A DNA stretch of 64,000 nt from Monarcha castaneiventris obscurior. Taxonomy: Eukaryota > Chordata > Aves > Passeriformes > Monarchidae. The notes under the pieces are model-generated. The model was not told the DNA's origin. It saw only the letters and a list, made by a program, of their open reading frames with translations, and ran no database searches. The stretch lies in contig JAMPIT010000476.1 in NCBI GenBank assembly GCA_026261815.1, positions 2,755,501 through 2,819,500 of the forward strand, given 5' to 3'. The position numbers and the translations under genes were made by a program. Shown here piece by piece: positions 61,561 through 64,000 of this stretch (position 1 is its first letter; each line of letters opens with the position of its first letter).

Positions 61561-64000
61561 AGCCAGCTTTAGGCATGTTGACTAAATGTCCATAAAAGGA
61601 CGAGCTGGGGAGTGAGGAAAGAGCAGGAGATGCACCCACCTAACCTAAGGCAGCATCTCCTGGAGAGTGGCGCTGCCCTGTCCTGCAGCCCTTCGGGCTC
61701 AGCACAGACTCACCAGTCCCTTGGAAAGAGCAGGCTGTGCAAAGTCCTGGCCCCAGCTCCTGCTGGCTCTGTAGGACCTCCCAGGGACAGCCCTGGAGTC
61801 AGTGAGATGAACCAACCCCTCTTTTTTGGAACCTGTAGTGAATTTCAAACCCATGTACCACAGTATTTGGAGGATTAACTTGGGCATCTCAGCACAACTT
61901 TTTCTCGGTGGTTCTAAAGAGAAGCAGAGATTGCATTTTCTGTCTGTACTAGTTTATTTTTGGGTTACAGGTAAAAAAAAGTTGTCTTAAAATCACACAA
62001 GGAGCAGAGAGCTGCTTGTACTCCCTTTTACCTGCACCATTTGGCTTCCCAGAGAACCCAGGTAACCCTTCTATGGTTTGCACACAGAAACTCATCTAAA
62101 CATGCACTGCTGAGGCGTGACATGGATCGATGCTGGAGAGAAGAGAGTGAGGAAATAAAATTATCTTGATATGTATTGTTGGAAAGGTCTACATTCAGTT
62201 TTTCAAAATTTGAAATAGGATCTTCTTAAGAGACGTGGTATGTGATCTTTAAAACCACTGTCTGTTACAATGATTACAGCAATTTGAACAGCAAATGGCT
62301 TAATTAACTGTGAATAGAATTATGCACTTTGCATAAAGCACTGAAGAAGTGTATTAATAACAATTGCACATATTTAAAGGAGCTTATGGAATTAATTTAA
62401 GAAATGTATAAAGTATTTATCTGCTGGGGTAGTGTGAAATCTTTGTATATGTCCTTTTCTGATTTAAATTATGCCTAGACTGAGCTACTTTCATCAAAAT
62501 GCTACTTCTACACAGGAATAGTAAGTTTTTTTCCCACTGGAATATTTATACATTTTTTTTTAAAAAATAGAAATATGTGAAAAACTGAAGAAGAATTTTA
62601 GCTTCTTTCTTTCCTTTACATAAGTGCACTGTGGATTGATTTAAAAATAGTCTCCAAAGAGAATTGAACAGCAAAAGCTATCCCAGAATTTGCTTGTCTC
62701 TAGTCAGCTGCTATGCAATTTTTTCTTAACGTACACAGAAATATGGCTCCTAAATACTTAATCACATATAAACAGCACAATTCCCTTCCTGTTTTTATGC
62801 AAGTGAAGTGCAATAAAATTTGTCATGGGACAAAAGGAGACCAGACTGCCTGAGAAGACCCAAGAATTTCTTGTTAGTCTAATAAAAGTGTCCTATCAGA
62901 AAATATCTACTGGTTTAATTTAATTATTACTAGCAAAAGGGGGAGTGAAGAAGGTGGAGGAAAATAGTTCTACACACAGTCCCTGGTGTATCCCTCTTTT
63001 CTGTAGTGTCACACTCACTTCGTTTAATGCTCCTCTGGTGGGGTCCTATGAGTCAGTGCACCAGATTTTCTCCAGAAGAAGATGGACAATGCATGCAGTT
63101 GCATGCAAATTGCCAGTGCCTCACAGTCTCTACCAGGAGGAACATCCTGATGTTGATGGCAGTGTCTTTGCTACCCAAGAACTCAGCAGTGCTAATTTCT
63201 GTGTGTTTTGCAACACTTTCTTCTTTCTTACTTGGTTCTCAGTTGCACGTGAAGCCTGATTTTATTACACGTGCGGTGTTGACTTTGGGTATTTCCTCCT
63301 TGTGTTCTTTGACTAAATGACTGTGACTAAATCCAGCTTTATCCATCTGCCAACAGTGCATTCTAGCAACACGTAATTAGATACTGGTCACACTTCTCCT
63401 TCGTTATCATCCCATAGCTACATTCCCCTGCATTACCCTACATTTCCTTTTCAGGGCCATGGAACAGGTACTCAACACAGAACAGCTATTTGCTGCAGAA
63501 GTAAAGACAACTCACAGGTGTTGGGCCACACAATTGTGGAAAGCCAAAGTAATCGAGTAACAGGAACTAATTCACTACACAGTTTGTTGTCCCAGCTTTA
63601 AAAAGTTAGAACAAAACTCCAGCCCCCATCCTGTTAACTGACCTGAAGAAAGAAACTGAATCTATGTGACCTATAAGCAAGGGTGTGCTTGGGAACATAG
63701 TATAGAGAGTAATCTACTAATGCTACAGCAATTTGCTGTCTCATGTCTGGGTTTGTGTTTGTTTTGTTTTTCTTTTAATTAAAATCAACTGCATTGTCAG
63801 CAATCGTTAGCAATACACAGATAAGAGAATGTTGGTTCATATCTACAGGGATCATGTGGGAATTTATGAAAGGTGCCAGGGGACTAGTCTCCCTTAGAAA
63901 ATGCCATTCTAGTGGAAAGGAGAATGACACTTTCTTACCAGCAAAGATGCTGAGCATTGTGGAGCAGTACTTCTGAAGGATGACATCCTCCACAGTTTTA
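61561..64000. other. Intergenic, nothing firmly recognised
   Basis: A moderately GC-rich part (61600-61830) is followed by AT-rich DNA. Overlapping ORFs of up to 104 codons at 62945-63320 occur in two frames and show no conserved motifs. No exon of a known gene was identified. Confidence 0.45.

Noticed and set aside
62945..63320. Two overlapping 104-codon ORFs
   Set aside because: Two frames open over the same bases, no motif and no splice signals consistent with a gene.

Overview
The window is vertebrate nuclear DNA, almost certainly from a bird. It has an AT-rich intronic background, short exons with consensus GT/AG borders, 5'-truncated CR1 LINE fragments, and several avian-type endogenous retrovirus LTRs. 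The ERVL-type LTRs suggest a neoavian, possibly passerine, genome, but that is inference. There are no bacterial genes, operons, CRISPR arrays or phage modules. Nearly all of the short open reading frames here are chance ORFs in introns or repeats.

Positions 1-49825 hold the 3' two thirds of one large plus-strand gene, KCNT2 (Slick, a sodium-activated potassium channel). I placed 20 coding exons from the pore loop/S6 through both RCK domains to the stop codon at 49823-49825 and the terminal ETQL PDZ-binding motif. Every junction keeps reading frame, giving 923 residues. The N-terminus and S1-S5 lie upstream of the window. A further 21-nt candidate microexon (42600-42620, seven residues) fits in frame between exons 17 and 18 (counting within this window).

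Positions 49826 to about 55700 hold the KCNT2 3' UTR and intergenic DNA, including a 0.6-kb CR1 copy at 54429-55062. Convergent to KCNT2, on the minus strand (56907-55788), is an intronless beta-1,3-galactosyltransferase gene closest to B3GALT2/B3GALT1. It has a TM anchor, DxD motif and intact C-terminus, but a reading-frame break near 56562 separates the anchor and stem from the catalytic domain. Either the gene is broken or the assembly has a small indel there.

The last 8 kb (57-64 kb) is repeat-rich, with two LTR-like stretches (57994-58322 and 59130-59525), a GC-rich LTR-like or promoter-like patch (about 60700-61560), and no recognised gene. Notable accessory signals are the microexon with an LTR 34 bp downstream, a sense-oriented ERV remnant (LTR, primer-binding site and a short gag-like start) in the same intron, an LTR-like insertion ending about 34 bp before exon 3, a perfect 12-bp hairpin at 8566-8600, and several short tandem repeats. 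I found no convincing new multi-gene system. The best leads are the microexon and the frameshifted glycosyltransferase.
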